Below, one piece after another: positions 1 to 10,280 of a stretch of DNA of 18,329 nt. Within the stretch, counting starts at the first letter, position 1. Each line of letters opens with the position of its first letter. The position numbers were made by a program, and so were the translations under genes. The DNA comes from Chloroflexota bacterium (GTDB taxonomy: Bacteria; Chloroflexota; Dehalococcoidia; SAR202; GCA-002694895): contig PAZO01000024.1 of assembly GCA_002715665.1 (NCBI GenBank), positions 1-18,329 on the forward strand, read 5' to 3'. The notes under the pieces were generated by a model that was given only the letters and a program-made list of their open reading frames with translations, made no database searches and was not told the origin of the DNA.

Positions 1-352
1 GATATAAATTAAAAGCTAATGTATTGGTTTTTCTTAACTCTACAAAAATATTGGTTAACTTTATTTTTCTTTTATTTTCAATTAGATAATTCAACAATTG
101 ATACCCAAACCCACGATTTCTGTACTTTTCGTCAATGCCCAAATTTAATATATTCAAATCATCGCACACTAACAAGCCTGAAATATAACCAATATTTTGG
201 TTGTTATATTTAGCTACATATATCAAATAATTATTTTGATCATAATTTAGTAGTATGTCTTTATATGAAACAGGAGTATTCCCAAATAATTGAGTCTCAA
301 ACATATCTAAATATTCTGAATCTGAAAAGGAAGCTTCTGAAATCTGAAACAT
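1..352 (-). CDS. rimI: RimI-like ribosomal protein alanine N-acetyltransferase (GNAT), 3' end beyond window
   Basis: Reading the minus strand from the ATG at 352 gives 117 uninterrupted codons to the window edge, so the gene is cut at its C-terminus. The product is a GNAT-fold acetyltransferase. RimI acetylates the N-terminal alanine of ribosomal protein bS18 using acetyl-CoA. Visible: an N-terminal strand and helix, then VAKYNNQNIGYISG (about residues 46-59), a core strand NILNLGID (67-74), the acetyl-CoA pyrophosphate loop RNRGFG (78-83), then VELR (104-107) and N..A..LY ending at Tyr117. Glu105 and Tyr117 have the same 12-residue spacing as the catalytic Glu and Tyr of RimI, which supports RimI over a generic GNAT. 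An in-frame stop lies two codons upstream, so the ATG at 352 is the first possible start. An AGAGG abuts it. It follows the S9 peptidase by 9 nt on the same strand, so cotranscription is likely. Confidence 0.85.
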   Translation of the reverse strand, partial: MFQISEASFSDSEYLDMFETQLFGNTPVSYKDILLNYDQNNYLIYVAKYNNQNIGYISGLLVCDDLNILNLGIDEKYRNRGFGYQLLNYLIENKRKIKLTNIFVELRKTNTLAFNLY

Positions 353-361
353 CCTCTAGAT

Positions 362-2179
362 CTAACCCAAAAGATATTTAGTTAAAAATTCAGCAATAGC
401 TGTATCAGCGATAATTCTATTCTCCTCTTTTACAAAACCATGCCCTTCATCAGAAAATCTCACAAAATCTACTGGTTTGCTGGCTTCTTTTAACTCACTT
501 ACTAATTGCTCTGTTTCGTACATAGGTACTCTTGGGTCTTCGTCTCCATGTAAAACCAATAATGGAGTTGAGATTTTATCAATTTTATGAATAGCAGATA
601 TACTCTCTAAAAGTTCTTTGTCTTCAACAGGATCTCCATATTCATATGCTCTGTGTTGTGCTCTGTAGGAAGCTGTTTTTTCAAAAAAAGTTATCATATT
701 CACCATTCCATACAACTCAACAGCCGCAGCCCATAAGTCCGGATATTCTGTTATACAAGCTAAAGTCATAAATCCTCCGTAGCTGCCTCCCATGACTGCA
801 ATTTTTTCTTTCGATGCCCATCCAGTGTCTACAACCCAATTCCATAAATACTGAATATCTTTAACCGAATCCATTCTTTTATATTTATCATCTAGATGGC
901 CATAAGATTCTCCGTATCCTCCGCTACCTCTGACATTGGGAAGCAACACGCCTATACCTTGACTGACTAGATACTGAATTTGAGGCTTAAAAATTGGTCT
1001 TTCTTGGCCCTCTGGTCCTCCATGAATCAAAATAAGAACAGGATTCTCTCCTCCTTGAACAAAACTATCAGGTTTAATAAAAAAGAATGGGATATCCCGA
1101 TCATCAAAAGTTTTAAACGTATGCAGAGTTGGGCTAGGTAAGTCATTTAAGTTTATATCACCCTTGTAAGCTCTGTTAAAATAGTCAAACTTATGTGAGT
1201 CCAAATTAAATTTAATTATCTCTGGATTTTGATTTGATGAATTGATTGTGAATAAAACATTTGATTTATCAAGAATTGTTAAACCCCATGCCCAACCAGG
1301 TTCCATAAAAGTTACTTCATTTGGTTCGCTTATTATTTCAGCAGACCCGTCAACAAAGTTCAAAACTCCTAATTTAGAATACCCACGATCATTAATAAAA
1401 AATAAAATACGATCATTAGCATTATCATGCTTCATATATTCAACTTCATGATTTTCAGAATAAATATATTTTACAGATTTAGAAGAAATATCAATTTCAG
1501 CAATTCCTGAAAAATCTTTACCTTGATTTGTTATTATTGTTATCTGATCATCTTGTTCATTAAAAAAAGCATATTTAAAACCTCCAAAAAGATTATCATC
1601 CGAAATTTGAGTAACTTTATCATTACTTATATCCAATAGTTTTAAAAATTGATATCTGTTTGTTCTCTCTTCGGTAAATAAAATAAAATTTTTGTTATTA
1701 GAAAAAGCGAGGAAAGACACATTGTGGACACCCTCTCCTGTTTTGTGCACTAGTTTTGCTTCTTCTCCAATTGGTTGCACATATAAATCAAAATATGCTG
1801 CATCTCTTTTGTTTGAGGAATACACAATTGATTTTCCATCATTAGACCATCCTCCAAAATCGTTTCTCACTGACATATCGTTTGTTAATGATTTAATTTC
1901 AGAATAATCAGTCGAATCAATTATTTTAATTTGAAAATTTTCATCTCCTCCTTTGTCAATAGAAAATAAAATCCACTTCCCACAAGGAGACCATGAAACT
2001 AATGCAACTCTTTCTTCATAGTGGGTTATTTGTTTGTGATTGCCATCAGAATCTAAAATCCAAACTTGCGGTGTGCCTGAAACATTGTTTAGGTAAGCCA
2101 CCCTGTTATTATCTGGCGAAGAAGTAGGAGAACAAGAATAAGGTATTTGTATTAATTCTTTTATATTTAGATTTGTCAT
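362..2179 (-). CDS. S9 family serine peptidase (acylaminoacyl-peptidase / prolyl oligopeptidase type)
   Basis: A 605-residue protein with the two-part S9 architecture: an N-terminal beta-propeller (about 1-340, with WD/TolB-like blades such as SWSPCGKWILFS at 62-73) and a C-terminal alpha/beta-hydrolase domain (about 350-605). The catalytic triad is visible: Ser466 in GGSYGG (464-469), Asp548 in GDEDPRVP, and His580 in DEGHGF. HGGPEG (386-391) and RGSGGYG (418-424) are the usual oxyanion and structural motifs. There is no signal peptide, so it is probably cytosolic and trims oligopeptides or N-acylated peptides; the exact specificity cannot be read from sequence. The ATG at 2179 has AGAGG 5 nt upstream, a good ribosome site. 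It is divergent from the ABC exporter genes and probably cotranscribed with the downstream acetyltransferase. The length is normal for S9C enzymes. Confidence 0.93.
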   Translation of the reverse strand: MTNLNIKELIQIPYSCSPTSSPDNNRVAYLNNVSGTPQVWILDSDGNHKQITHYEERVALVSWSPCGKWILFSIDKGGDENFQIKIIDSTDYSEIKSLTNDMSVRNDFGGWSNDGKSIVYSSNKRDAAYFDLYVQPIGEEAKLVHKTGEGVHNVSFLAFSNNKNFILFTEERTNRYQFLKLLDISNDKVTQISDDNLFGGFKYAFFNEQDDQITIITNQGKDFSGIAEIDISSKSVKYIYSENHEVEYMKHDNANDRILFFINDRGYSKLGVLNFVDGSAEIISEPNEVTFMEPGWAWGLTILDKSNVLFTINSSNQNPEIIKFNLDSHKFDYFNRAYKGDINLNDLPSPTLHTFKTFDDRDIPFFFIKPDSFVQGGENPVLILIHGGPEGQERPIFKPQIQYLVSQGIGVLLPNVRGSGGYGESYGHLDDKYKRMDSVKDIQYLWNWVVDTGWASKEKIAVMGGSYGGFMTLACITEYPDLWAAAVELYGMVNMITFFEKTASYRAQHRAYEYGDPVEDKELLESISAIHKIDKISTPLLVLHGDEDPRVPMYETEQLVSELKEASKPVDFVRFSDEGHGFVKEENRIIADTAIAEFLTKYLLG

Positions 2180-2284
2180 AATTGCCTCTTATATTTGATT
2201 TTTAATGATTTAAAATACATTTGTGTATTGAAAAATATTTTTATAGGAATAAGATAAAAAATTAGAAAAACTAACTTATTCAAT
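2180..2284. promoter_or_regulatory. Divergent intergenic region with a candidate promoter for the ABC exporter
   Basis: This 105-bp spacer separates the start codons of the S9 peptidase (minus) and the first ABC gene (plus), so it must hold both promoters unless one is absent. On the plus strand TTGAAA (2228-2233), a 16-nt spacer and TAAGAT (2250-2255) form a moderate sigma70-like promoter about 30 nt before the ABC start. No convincing minus-strand promoter was singled out in this AT-rich DNA. A 16-bp dyad overlaps the plus-strand -35 element and is listed separately. Confidence 0.35.
2214..2229. promoter_or_regulatory. Operator-like inverted repeat AATACA-TTTG-TGTATT
   Basis: A perfect 6-bp inverted repeat with a 4-nt centre lies between the divergent S9 peptidase and ABC genes, and its right half overlaps the proposed -35 hexamer of the ABC promoter. 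Position and symmetry suit a dimeric repressor site, as is common for efflux pumps. No regulator gene is next to it in this window. A 6-bp dyad can arise by chance in AT-rich DNA, so this is tentative. Confidence 0.25.
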
Positions 2285-4030
2285 ATGAATGTTTTATTAA
2301 GGATAGCCTCTTATACTTTAAAATTCAAACCTTACTTATTTTTAGGTTATGTATGCACTATTGGAGCAGTTGCAAGTTATTTAATGATACCTGAATTGCT
2401 TGGAGGGATTGTTGATAAAATTGACCCTAATTCTCAAAACGATTCTATATATAAATCTGCAAATTTATATGTATTACTTGTAATTCTTTTTATTCTTGGC
2501 TGCACAAGAGGGTTATTTTCTTATGGACAAAATTATTTCGGAGAAGCCCTTTCTTTTAAAGTATCAAAAGTACTACGAGATCAACTATATAATCAATCAC
2601 AAAAATTAGATTTCTATTTCCATAACAGAACCCAAACCGGGGAGCTTATGTCTAGAGTAATTGTTGATATTGAAGGAATGAGAATGTTTATTCCCATGGG
2701 AATTGTAAGATCTCCTTATGTAATATTGATGTTTGTTGGATGTATCATATTACTATTAATCAAGAATACAGAATTAGCATTATATGCGTGCTCTTTTTTG
2801 GTAATAGCTGGCTTTATAGCTGCAAAAATGAGATTAAAATTGAGACAAATTTGGTTAAGGGTTCAAGAAAAAAATGCCGAATTAAACTCAGTTCTTCAAG
2901 AAAATTTAAATGGAATTAAAGTCGTAAAAGCTTTCTATGCAGAAGAACACCAAGTTAATAAATTTGGTGATATCAACGAAGATTTTAAATCTGAAAATAT
3001 AAAAGTAGAAAACTTTAGAGCAGTAACTATGACAACGGTTTTGTTTGCATATTGGATGGTACTAGCCTTGGTGCTGGCAGTAGGAGGAATAAAAGTGATA
3101 AATGGTGAAATGGATATTGGAGACCTAACTAGTTTTATGTTTTACTTACAATTGTTAGCAATGCCAGTACGAATGGTTGGTTGGCTTATAAGTTCAGCTT
3201 CAAGAGGAACTACATGTGGTACTAGAATTTTTGAAATACTTGATACGAATCCAAATATTCAAAATTTACCAAATGCAAACTCTAAATATTACAGAATGAA
3301 AGGAGAAATTCAATTTAATAACATCTCACACCAATTCCCTGAATCAAAGACTAAGAGTTTAGATAATATTAATTTAACTATATCTAAAAACCAAAAAGTA
3401 TCAATAACAGGCGAAGCGGGTAGCGGAAAAAGCACTTTGGTCCAATTATTGCTACGATTTTACGATCCTGTTGAGGGAGAAGTCTTGATCGATGGTATAA
3501 ATATCCAAAAAATCAGCTTGGGAACACTTAGAAAAAACATAGGATATGTTCATCAAGATGTTTTTATATTTAACGAAACTTTTAAAAATAACATCAAATA
3601 TGGAAAGCCCGACGCTTCGGATCAAGAAATAATAAATGTTGCTAAAATTGCTCAAATCGATGATTACATTCAATCATTACCTGAAAAATACAATTCAATA
3701 ATTTCTGAAAACGGTGCAAACCTATCCGGGGGACAAAAACAAAGAATAAGTATAGCTAGAACATTATTATTAGATCCCCCTATATTGATTTTAGATGATT
3801 CAACTTCAAGTGTAGACGCTACAACAGAAAAAAGCATACAAGACTCTCTAAAACAACTTGAAAAAGGACGAACTGTTATAAATATAGCTCACAAATTAAA
3901 TAACTTCAGTGATTCTGACAATATAATTGTAATGACAAAAGGGAGTATTGCCGAATCAGGAAAACATGAAAAATTATTATCAGATAATGGGATATATAAA
4001 AATATTTACAATTTACAAATTTCAAATTAA
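2285..4030 (+). CDS. ABC exporter half-transporter, subunit with degenerate ATPase site
   Basis: A 581-residue half-transporter: an N-terminal domain with about six membrane helices (about 17-300) and a C-terminal nucleotide-binding domain (about 340-581). Visible motifs are Walker A GEAGSGKS (376-383), Q-loop Gln424, a canonical signature LSGGQ (480-484), Walker B ILILDD (500-505) and H-loop His536. The residue after the Walker B aspartate is Asp505 where the catalytic glutamate is expected, the hallmark of the non-hydrolytic site in heterodimeric exporters such as TM287/288, BmrCD or LmrCD. It should pair with the product of the next gene, 12 nt downstream. The substrate is unknown; drugs, lipids or peptides are all possible for this family. 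The start ATG has no recognisable Shine-Dalgarno, but the N-terminus runs straight into the first helix as expected. Confidence 0.92.
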   Translation: MNVLLRIASYTLKFKPYLFLGYVCTIGAVASYLMIPELLGGIVDKIDPNSQNDSIYKSANLYVLLVILFILGCTRGLFSYGQNYFGEALSFKVSKVLRDQLYNQSQKLDFYFHNRTQTGELMSRVIVDIEGMRMFIPMGIVRSPYVILMFVGCIILLLIKNTELALYACSFLVIAGFIAAKMRLKLRQIWLRVQEKNAELNSVLQENLNGIKVVKAFYAEEHQVNKFGDINEDFKSENIKVENFRAVTMTTVLFAYWMVLALVLAVGGIKVINGEMDIGDLTSFMFYLQLLAMPVRMVGWLISSASRGTTCGTRIFEILDTNPNIQNLPNANSKYYRMKGEIQFNNISHQFPESKTKSLDNINLTISKNQKVSITGEAGSGKSTLVQLLLRFYDPVEGEVLIDGINIQKISLGTLRKNIGYVHQDVFIFNETFKNNIKYGKPDASDQEIINVAKIAQIDDYIQSLPEKYNSIISENGANLSGGQKQRISIARTLLLDPPILILDDSTSSVDATTEKSIQDSLKQLEKGRTVINIAHKLNNFSDSDNIIVMTKGSIAESGKHEKLLSDNGIYKNIYNLQISN

Positions 4031-4042
4031 AGAGGAAAAACT

Positions 4043-5866
4043 ATGATAGGAAGTACATTTGGTCCTATGTCCAGAGGTAATTCTGAAGATGAAATGTTTG
4101 GAAAGCTTTATGACTACAATGTTATAAAGAGATTGTTTCCCTATATACTCAGATACAAAAAAATATCTTTTATAGGAGCCATCTGTACCTTGGTTTCAGC
4201 TGCCCTTGTAGTATTAATTCCATATTTTATTAAAATAGGGATAGACGATTATATAAATAATCCAAGCTTGTCTAATTCTGAGAAACAATCAGGACTCTTA
4301 TTCATATCGTTTTTATTTATGCTCACAATGTTTTTAGCTTGGGTCACTAATTATTTTGGTCAAATATACCTAGCCAGAACAGGCCAATTTGTACTTAGAG
4401 ACATAAGAATAGACATGTTCACTCATCTGCAAAAATTAAATTTAAATTATTTTCAAAACACAAAATCTGGAAGCGTAATGTCTAGATTAATGGGTGACAC
4501 AGCACAATTGCAAGAAGCTTTTGCAATTGTTGTAATGACTTTGGCTGATTTGTTAAGTCTAGTAGGAATTTGTAGTACATTGCTGATTATGAATTTTAAA
4601 ATTGGAATTTCCTCATTGTCTGTTGTTCCCCTTCTTTTTATTGCAGCAGCAATTTGGCAACCTAAAGCAAAATCCGCATTTATAAATGTAAGGATTGCCA
4701 TATCACAAGTATATTCATCATTTAGTGAAAACCTAAATGGAATTAAAGAAGTACAAAATTTTAATAGAGAATCAAGTAATTATAATTCTTTCAAACAAGA
4801 AACCACAGAACACCTAAACTCTGCTCTTAAAGCTCAAAAATTATCTTCTGCTCTTTTGCCTCCTGTAGATATATTAACAAGCTCAGCTATAATAATCGCT
4901 TCGTTCATAGCTAGTGATTTAATAGTTGACGATTACACGCAAATAGGTGTCATAATCGCATCAGTTCTATATATTCAGAGACTCTTTGATCCCATAAGAA
5001 ATCTAATGATGCACTATACTCAAATTCAAAGATCAATGGCTTCGGGTTCAAGACTTTTTGATTTTCTTGATATAGATCCATTCTTAAAAACTATAGAAAT
5101 TAATAAAATAACAAAACCAATATCTGGAAAAATCGAATTTAAAAATTTTCATTTCTCATACGATAATGATATTGAAGTACTTACAGATATTAATATGATT
5201 ATTAAACCGGGATCTACAGTAGCATTCATAGGTGATACTGGAGCAGGGAAATCAACTCTTGCGTCACTTATTACTGGCCTCTACCCTCCTAATAAAAATA
5301 AAGGTAATTTAATGATCGACGATCAATTCATACAAAAATTTTCTAGATCAGATCTAGGTTCTCAGGTTGCCATGGTTCTTCAAGATCCGTTTTTATTCCA
5401 AGGAACAATAAAAGAAAATTTGAAATTTAATCAACAAAACATATCAGATCAACAAATAACAAAAGCTTGTAAATCTATTGGAATTCATGAATATATTAAT
5501 TCCCTAGAAAATGGATATAACACTAACGTATCTGAAAGAGGGGTAAACATGAGTCAGGGTCAAAGACAATTAATGGGATTTGCAAGAGCCTTAATCAAGG
5601 ATCCCAAAATTCTTATACTTGATGAAGCTACTTCTAATATCGACAGCATAAACGAACAAAAAATTCAAAACGCTCTTAAAGTACTTTTGAAAAACAGAAC
5701 TTCCATTGTTGTTGCACACAGATTATCTACTATAAAGATGTCAGATGAAATTTTTGTTATAAAAGGAGGGAAAATCACAGAAAGTGGTTCTCATGAACAA
5801 TTAACAAAACAAAAAGGAGATTACTTTAAATATTTAGTATCTGCAAAAAATGATAATAAATTTTAA
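4043..5866 (+). CDS. ABC exporter half-transporter, subunit with catalytic glutamate
   Basis: A 607-residue half-transporter with a longer cytosolic N-terminus (about 1-40), six predicted membrane helices (about 41-320) and a C-terminal ATPase domain. Motifs: Walker A GDTGAGKS (397-404), Q-loop Gln447, signature MSQGQ (503-507) in place of LSGGQ, Walker B ILILDE (524-529) with catalytic Glu529, and H-loop His559. The non-canonical signature mirrors the missing glutamate of the partner. One composite site (this subunit's Walker motifs with the partner's LSGGQ) should hydrolyse ATP, and the other should mainly bind it. AGAGGA sits 6-7 nt before the ATG, a strong ribosome site, and the gap to the partner gene is only 12 nt, so the two are one operon. 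The stop codon is 1 nt from the ruvB stop on the other strand. The substrate is not deducible. Confidence 0.92.
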   Translation: MIGSTFGPMSRGNSEDEMFGKLYDYNVIKRLFPYILRYKKISFIGAICTLVSAALVVLIPYFIKIGIDDYINNPSLSNSEKQSGLLFISFLFMLTMFLAWVTNYFGQIYLARTGQFVLRDIRIDMFTHLQKLNLNYFQNTKSGSVMSRLMGDTAQLQEAFAIVVMTLADLLSLVGICSTLLIMNFKIGISSLSVVPLLFIAAAIWQPKAKSAFINVRIAISQVYSSFSENLNGIKEVQNFNRESSNYNSFKQETTEHLNSALKAQKLSSALLPPVDILTSSAIIIASFIASDLIVDDYTQIGVIIASVLYIQRLFDPIRNLMMHYTQIQRSMASGSRLFDFLDIDPFLKTIEINKITKPISGKIEFKNFHFSYDNDIEVLTDINMIIKPGSTVAFIGDTGAGKSTLASLITGLYPPNKNKGNLMIDDQFIQKFSRSDLGSQVAMVLQDPFLFQGTIKENLKFNQQNISDQQITKACKSIGIHEYINSLENGYNTNVSERGVNMSQGQRQLMGFARALIKDPKILILDEATSNIDSINEQKIQNALKVLLKNRTSIVVAHRLSTIKMSDEIFVIKGGKITESGSHEQLTKQKGDYFKYLVSAKNDNKF

Positions 5867-5867
5867 A

Positions 5868-6887
5868 TTATATAAGATTTTTTTGTTTTGGCTCTTCTTC
5901 TATATTCAGATGCTTAAACGTCAAAGATGTAGCTATTCTTCCTCTATTAGTTCTAGAAATAAAACCTAAATTTAACAAAAATGGCTCAATTACATCTTCA
6001 ACCGTACTAGGATCTTCGCTTATAGAAGCTGAAAGAGTATCAAGCCCAACAGGCCCTCCACCAAATTTTAAAATTAAAGATTTTAAATATTCCAAATCAA
6101 TTTTATCTAAACCTATTTCGTCAACTTCCAATTGTTCCAGTGCACTCAAAACAACTTTTAAAGAAATACTTCCATCTGACTTAACCTCAGAATAATCTCT
6201 TACTCTTCTTAGTAGTCTATTACCTATTCTAGGAGTTTTACGCGATCTTGTTGCTATTTGTGATAAACCCTTTTGCTCTGTTTTAATTTTAAAAATCTGC
6301 GAAGATCTATGAAGAATCTCTGTCATTTCTGTATTGTTATAAAAATCAAGTCTAAATATAGATCCAAACCTATCTCTGAGAGGGGGGCTAAGATTTCCAT
6401 ATTTAGTTGTAGCACCTATCAATGTAAAAGGCTGTATGCCTAAATTAACACTTCGAGATTTCAGTCCTTCATCAATAATCCATGAAACTCTATATTCTTC
6501 CATTGCAGAATACAACACTTCTTCTGAAATTTTATTTAACCTATGAATTTCGTCAATAAATAAAATATCATTCTTTTTTAATCTAGTTAATATTGACACC
6601 AAATCACCTGCTTTTTCTATAGCTGGACCCGAAGTTACTTTGATATCTGTTCCCATTTCATTGGATATAACATTGGCTAAAGTTGTTTTTCCTAAACCAG
6701 GAGGACCGTATAACAAAACATGATCTAATGGCTCTTTTCTTTTTTTAGACGCCTTAATTGCAATAGACAAAGTTTGTTTTACTTTTGTTTGACCTACATA
6801 TTCAGAAAAATATTTTGGCCTTAAAGATAACTCTGTTTTAAAATCATCTATTTTAGCTTGAGAATTAATTACACTTTCGTCTTTCAA
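5868..6887 (-). CDS. ruvB: Holliday junction branch migration DNA helicase RuvB
   Basis: A 339-residue AAA+ ATPase, the usual RuvB length. RuvB hexamers, loaded by RuvA, drive branch migration of Holliday junctions in recombinational repair. Visible in order: Walker A GPPGLGKT (61-68), Walker B LFIDEIH with Asp112-Glu113, sensor 1 GATT (158-161), arginine-finger region LRDRFG (170-175), sensor 2 TPRIGNRLLRRVRD (218-231), and the C-terminal winged-helix DNA-binding domain with GLDTLSASISED (281-292) and RTNRGR (312-317). The start is a TTG at 6887: an in-frame stop lies two codons upstream, and no in-frame ATG precedes residue 78, which is inside the ATPase core. No Shine-Dalgarno is seen. It stands alone, without ruvA or ruvC, and is divergent from gyrB. 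Confidence 0.96.
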   Translation of the reverse strand: MKDESVINSQAKIDDFKTELSLRPKYFSEYVGQTKVKQTLSIAIKASKKRKEPLDHVLLYGPPGLGKTTLANVISNEMGTDIKVTSGPAIEKAGDLVSILTRLKKNDILFIDEIHRLNKISEEVLYSAMEEYRVSWIIDEGLKSRSVNLGIQPFTLIGATTKYGNLSPPLRDRFGSIFRLDFYNNTEMTEILHRSSQIFKIKTEQKGLSQIATRSRKTPRIGNRLLRRVRDYSEVKSDGSISLKVVLSALEQLEVDEIGLDKIDLEYLKSLILKFGGGPVGLDTLSASISEDPSTVEDVIEPFLLNLGFISRTNRGRIATSLTFKHLNIEEEPKQKNLI

Positions 6888-6902
6888 TACTTAATTACCA
6901 AA

Positions 6903-6908
6903 ATTATA
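6903..6908 (-). promoter_or_regulatory. Perfect -10 hexamer (TATAAT) for ruvB
   Basis: On the minus strand TATAAT (read 6908 to 6903) lies 15 nt before the ruvB TTG start. A TTGTTA is found 15 nt upstream of it, a slightly short spacing for a -35 element. If used, transcription would begin about 7 nt after the hexamer and leave an untranslated leader of only around 10 nt, consistent with the lack of a Shine-Dalgarno. Confidence 0.4.
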
Positions 6909-6965
6909 TTAATGAATATATATTAACAAAAAAGGGCATATATATCTGATTTAAAAAATTATTGA

Positions 6966-9173
<2,208 letters not shown>

Positions 9174-9202
9174 ATAACTTCAAATCTAAACATTTATTTC
9201 AA

Positions 9203-9232
9203 TTGACCTTTACTTTTTTGTTCCTTTATAAT
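9203..9232 (+). promoter_or_regulatory. Sigma70-type promoter before pheST
   Basis: TTGACC (9203-9208) and TATAAT (9227-9232), separated by 18 nt, are 5/6 and 6/6 matches to the consensus. They lie in the 96-nt gap between gyrB and pheS. Transcription would start near 9239, about 30 nt before the pheS start codon. This is the best promoter in the window and implies that the pheST cluster can be expressed independently of gyrB. No hairpin terminator for gyrB is visible upstream of it, so readthrough from gyrB is also possible. Confidence 0.6.
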
Positions 9233-9269
9233 TCTAACCTGTTAATAATATATTGGAATTTTACTGATT

Positions 9270-10274
9270 TTGACTACAAATAAAAAATACTTAGAAAAGC
9301 TACAAACCGAGGCAACAAATTCAATCAATGGATTAGCTTCAGAAGAAGAAATAGAAAGCTGGAGAATTGATTATCTTGGTAGAAAAGGTAAAATTTCAAA
9401 TTTCTTTCAAACATTTAACAAGCTAAATGCCGAAGAAAAAAATGAACTTGGTTCTCTTGCTAATAAATTAAAAAATACTCTAGAACATTTGTTTGAAGAA
9501 AAATCTAAATCTATAAAAAATAATAATAATCAAAACAGTAATTTTTTTGATTACTCTCTGCCTAGCGTGTCGCTTGGTAGTGGAAGTATACATCCAACAA
9601 ATCAAATGATGGAAGAAATTTGTTCGGCTTTCAGTAAATTAGGCTTTAATATTTTCGAAGGTCCTGAAATAGAATCTGAGGCCTACGCATTCGACAAATT
9701 AAATATTCCAACAGATCATCCCGCAAGAGATATATGGGATACAATTTATGTTAACGACGTTAAAGAAATCCATTCCCTGGTTTTAAGGCCACATACATCA
9801 CCAATGCAAATACGAATAATGGAAAACAACAAACCTCCAATCAGAGTAGTTATCCCTGGCAAATGTTACAGATATGAAGCAACTGACAACACTCACGAAT
9901 GGCATTTTCATCAAATTGAAGGGTTGGTAATTGATAAAAACATTAATTTTGCAAATATGAAATCTACTTTATTTGAATTTGCAAGAATAATTTTTGGCGA
10001 AGACACAAAAGCTCGTTTCAGGTGTGATTTCTTCCCATTTGTTGAGCCAGGGGCAGAAATGTCAGTAAATTTTAAACAAAATGAATGGTTGGAATTAATG
10101 GGAGCTGGAATGGTACACCCTAAAGTATTAACTAATGTAGGTATTGACCCGAACGAGTACTCTGGTTTTGCATTTGGATTAGGGATAGAACGTGCTGCAA
10201 TGATAAAGTATGGAATCGAAAATATAAGAGATTTCTATGCAAATGATTACAATTTTTTAAAACAATTTAAATAA
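9270..10274 (+). CDS. pheS: Phenylalanyl-tRNA synthetase alpha subunit
   Basis: A 334-residue class II synthetase subunit. In the alpha2-beta2 enzyme it activates phenylalanine with ATP and charges tRNA-Phe. The N-terminal helical arm (about 1-90, with YLGRKGKI at 35-42) binds tRNA. The catalytic core shows IHPTNQ (107-112), the motif 1 region around DHPARD (149-154), RPHTSP (173-178), motif 2 GKCYRYEATDNTHEWHFHQIEG core (197-218), and motif 3 GFAFGLGIERAAM (299-311). Ala301 is in the GFAFG segment that sets phenylalanine specificity. The start is TTG at 9270: an in-frame stop lies eight codons upstream, and the next in-frame ATG is at residue 113, past the tRNA-binding arm. A weak GGAA lies 11 nt before it. 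pheT follows after 6 nt. Confidence 0.96.
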   Translation: MTTNKKYLEKLQTEATNSINGLASEEEIESWRIDYLGRKGKISNFFQTFNKLNAEEKNELGSLANKLKNTLEHLFEEKSKSIKNNNNQNSNFFDYSLPSVSLGSGSIHPTNQMMEEICSAFSKLGFNIFEGPEIESEAYAFDKLNIPTDHPARDIWDTIYVNDVKEIHSLVLRPHTSPMQIRIMENNKPPIRVVIPGKCYRYEATDNTHEWHFHQIEGLVIDKNINFANMKSTLFEFARIIFGEDTKARFRCDFFPFVEPGAEMSVNFKQNEWLELMGAGMVHPKVLTNVGIDPNEYSGFAFGLGIERAAMIKYGIENIRDFYANDYNFLKQFK

Positions 10275-10280
10275 ATATTT

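Noticed and set aside
19..213. Plus-strand 64-codon open frame at the left edge
   Set aside because: It is antisense to the rimI-like coding region, which has clear GNAT motifs; the plus-strand translation has no recognisable features.
5879..5885. T-run after the second ABC gene as an intrinsic terminator
   Set aside because: No GC-containing hairpin precedes it and it encodes part of the RuvB C-terminus on the other strand.
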